Source: UBA10649 sp037130755
GTDB lineage: Bacteria > Actinomycetota > Actinomycetes > S36-B12
Length of the DNA stretch: 64,000 bases
Reading direction: 5' to 3'
NCBI GenBank assembly: GCA_037130755.1
Contig: JBAXSI010000009.1
Span: 16,683-80,682, forward strand
Under the pieces are notes generated by a model. That model made no database searches. It was not told where the DNA came from and saw only the letters and a program-made list of their open reading frames with translations. Numbering within the stretch: position 1 is the stretch's first letter; every line of letters starts with the position of its first letter. Below, piece after piece: positions 62,374 to 64,000 of this stretch. Made by a program: the position numbers and the translations under genes.

Positions 62374-63701
62374 CAGTTCTCCTCCGCACTGTTGCGAGCA
62401 GCATGTCCGACGCCGGCGAAGACGCCGCCACCGCCAGTGTCACCCAGTTCGTAGGCGCCCTCAGCGTGAACTGCGAGGTCGATCCCACCGATCTCATCAT
62501 CCTGGCTGACGCGCAGCTTGACGGTCGCCTTCAAGATGAAGGCCAGGATCAGCGTGACGATGAAGGAGTAGGCCAGTACAGCGCCTGCTCCGATCGCCTG
62601 TGTCCACAGGACGCTGAGCCCGCCGCCGTAGAACAGGCCGTCCTTGCCCAGCGAGTTCACCGAGGTCGTGGCGAAGAAGCCGATGAGGAGGCAGCCAATG
62701 ATGCCGCCGACCATGTGCACGCCGACGACGTCGAGTGAGTCGTCGTAGCCGAGCCGGTACTTCAGCGTCACAGCGAACGCACAGATGATGCCGGCGATCG
62801 CACCGACCGCGATGGCACCACCCGGCGTGACGAATGCACACGCGGGGGTGATGGCGACCAGTCCGGCTACCGCGCCCGACGCTGCGCCAAGGCTGGTCGC
62901 ATGGCCGTCGCGCAACTTCTCCACGATCAGCCACCCCAGGATCGCCGCAGCCGTCGCGACCATCGTGTTCGTGAACGCCACAGCCGCGAGGTCATTCGCA
63001 CCGAGCGCAGACCCGGCGTTGAAGCCGAACCAGCCGAAGTACAACAGCGATGCACCCATGATCACGAAGGGCAGGTTGTGCGGCCGCATCGGCACCTTGC
63101 CGAAGCCGACGCGCTTGCCCATGACGACGACGAGGGCGAGGCCCGCTGCGCCCGCGTTGATGTGGACCGCCGTGCCTCCTGCGAAGTCGAGGACCCCGAG
63201 ATTCGCAAGCCAGCCAGCACCCGGACCGCCCAGCTCGGTACCGCCGAAGTCGAATACCCAGTGCGCGACCGGGAAGTAGACAAGAGTCGCCCACGCCGCC
63301 GCGAAGATGATCCACGCGAGGAACTTCATGCGATCGGCGACAGCGCCGGAGATGAGTGCCACGGTGATGATCGCGAACATGAGCTGGAACATGGCGAAGG
63401 CCAGCGCCGGGATCGGGTAGGTCCCGCCGTTGTCGGCGAGCTTCCCCACGAGATCGGACAGGCCCGCCGCCGAGAAGTCACCGACGAAGCCATTTCCTCC
63501 GTCGCCGAAGGCGAGTGAGTAGCCGAAGGCCACCCAGAGGATCGAGACGATGGCGATGGCGAGGAACGACATCATCATCATGTTCAGCACGCTCTTCGAG
63601 CGCACCATTCCGCCGTAGAAAAACGCCACACCGGGCGTCATGAGCAGCACCAGGGCCGCGGCGGTCAGCACCCAGGCGGTATCTCCCGCGCTGAGTTCCA
63701 T
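62373..63701 (-). CDS. amtB: Ammonium transporter AmtB
   Basis: 442 aa with 11 membrane segments. Twin pore His residues lie in FAGGTAVHINAGAAGLAL and DVVGVHMVGGIIGCLL. The start TAWVLTAAALVLLMTPGVAFFYGGMVR and GWFGFNAGSALGAND are family hallmarks. C-terminal tail (DLAVHAEGAYELGD) is the usual PII contact. ATG at 63701 has AAGGAGG 9 nt upstream; the longer frame to 63818 is not supported. First gene of amtB-glnB-glnD. Confidence 0.95.
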   Translation of the reverse strand: MELSAGDTAWVLTAAALVLLMTPGVAFFYGGMVRSKSVLNMMMMSFLAIAIVSILWVAFGYSLAFGDGGNGFVGDFSAAGLSDLVGKLADNGGTYPIPALAFAMFQLMFAIITVALISGAVADRMKFLAWIIFAAAWATLVYFPVAHWVFDFGGTELGGPGAGWLANLGVLDFAGGTAVHINAGAAGLALVVVMGKRVGFGKVPMRPHNLPFVIMGASLLYFGWFGFNAGSALGANDLAAVAFTNTMVATAAAILGWLIVEKLRDGHATSLGAASGAVAGLVAITPACAFVTPGGAIAVGAIAGIICAFAVTLKYRLGYDDSLDVVGVHMVGGIIGCLLIGFFATTSVNSLGKDGLFYGGGLSVLWTQAIGAGAVLAYSFIVTLILAFILKATVKLRVSQDDEIGGIDLAVHAEGAYELGDTGGGGVFAGVGHAARNSAEEN

Positions 63702-63802
63702 AGAACCAGCCTCCTTGAAACGTCTGGATTGAATGGAGTCGCCGTTGACCCCTGGACGATCGGAAGTCTGGGTGCGGCGCGTTGCGCTGGGCGACCGGGC
63801 AT

Positions 63803-63849
63803 GTTTCCGGCAGGTCACACGGGCACCCGGCCGGTTACATCTGTGTTAG
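63803..63849 (-). promoter_or_regulatory. GlnR-type binding sites upstream of amtB
   Basis: On the minus strand GTGAC-n6-GAAAC (63818-63803) matches the GlnR box gTnAC-n6-GaAAC exactly. A second, weaker pair CTAAC-n6-GTAAC (63849-63834) lies 15 bp further upstream. The sites are about 100-150 bp before the amtB start, in the right orientation. GlnR activates amtB-glnK-glnD under nitrogen limitation in other actinobacteria. Confidence 0.72.
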
Positions 63850-63891
63850 CGCACCCGACACGGGCGAGATCGGACGCCAGAGAGCCGGACT

Positions 63892-64000
63892 ACTCCTCGA
63901 TCAGGGCATCCCTATCGCCCTGATCCTCCGGGGCTCGCTCCGCTCACTCCTCGATCAGGGCATCCCTATCGCCCTGATCCTCCGGGGCTCGCTCCGCTCA
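63892..64000. repeat. Perfect 54-bp tandem repeat with internal inverted repeat, running past the window
   Basis: Two identical 54-bp units (63892-63945 and 63946-63999); base 64000 begins a possible third. Each holds GATCAGGGC-(9 nt)-GCCCTGATC, a 9-bp hairpin. The upstream 63702-63891 region holds the GlnR sites and no gene. The period is a multiple of three and one plus frame is open (LLDQGIPIALILRGSLRS per unit), but no coding context is visible. Confidence 0.8.

Noticed and set aside
63729..63923. Short open frame over the GlnR sites and the 54-bp repeat
   Set aside because: It begins in the amtB promoter region, matches no family and has no ribosome-binding site.
63892..64000. CRISPR array
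   Set aside because: The 54-bp units are directly adjacent with no variable spacers and no cas genes nearby.

Overview
The window is a contiguous piece of a high-GC actinobacterial chromosome (Actinomycetota). The evidence is its codon use and frequent GTG starts, a mycothiol-type DinB protein, a DUF3097 protein, a GlnR-type box before amtB-glnB-glnD, and the conserved order rpsB-tsf-pyrH-frr-cdsA-rlmN and ffh-rpsP-khpA-rimM-trmD. No rRNA, tRNA, insertion sequence, prophage or CRISPR array was seen.

Left part (1-25.7 kb): a catabolic island for nitrogen compounds. It opens with a cut BKACE-family gene overlapping a carnitine 3-dehydrogenase-like gene. A convergent Rieske oxygenase with a bridging glutamate, as in quaternary-amine oxygenases, follows. 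Next is a minus-strand polyamine operon: aminobutyraldehyde dehydrogenase, PotD/PotA/PotB/PotC-type ABC transporter and a PuuB-like FAD oxidase, headed by a MocR-type regulator. A divergent plus-strand operon carries beta-ureidopropionase, dihydropyrimidinase, (methyl)malonate-semialdehyde dehydrogenase, an F420/LLM-type oxidoreductase and an NMT1/THI5-type ABC transporter; together these look like reductive pyrimidine degradation without its first enzyme. After a DUF3097 gene, an Lrp-aminotransferase-PNPOx-FAD oxidase operon resumes the amine theme.

Middle part (25.7-39.3 kb): a compact locus of two secreted multihaem c-type cytochromes (eight and six haem-binding motifs), a membrane-anchored NHL-repeat protein and a membrane-anchored TPR protein. 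It is the most unusual part of the window and a candidate extracytoplasmic electron-transfer system. It is followed by a VOC protein and a probable glutarate operon (CaiB-type CoA-transferase, GntR regulator, glutaryl-CoA dehydrogenase-like, semialdehyde dehydrogenase). Three copies of a palindromic operator lie at that operon's two promoters. PrpE-type CoA ligase and a K+ channel-like protein follow.

Right part (39.3-64 kb): housekeeping, almost all on the minus strand. Present are rlmN, cdsA, frr, pyrH, tsf, rpsB; an M23-like protein; xerC, dprA, comM, yraN, ppk2, rnhB, two lepB genes, rplS; pgm and a DinB protein; trmD, rimM, khpA, rpsP, ffh; and glnD, glnB, amtB with an upstream GlnR-type box. 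S2 and S16 carry long Ala/Glu/Val-rich C-terminal tails. The window ends in a perfect 54-bp tandem repeat with an internal inverted repeat.

All assignments come from reading motifs and context; no database search was run.
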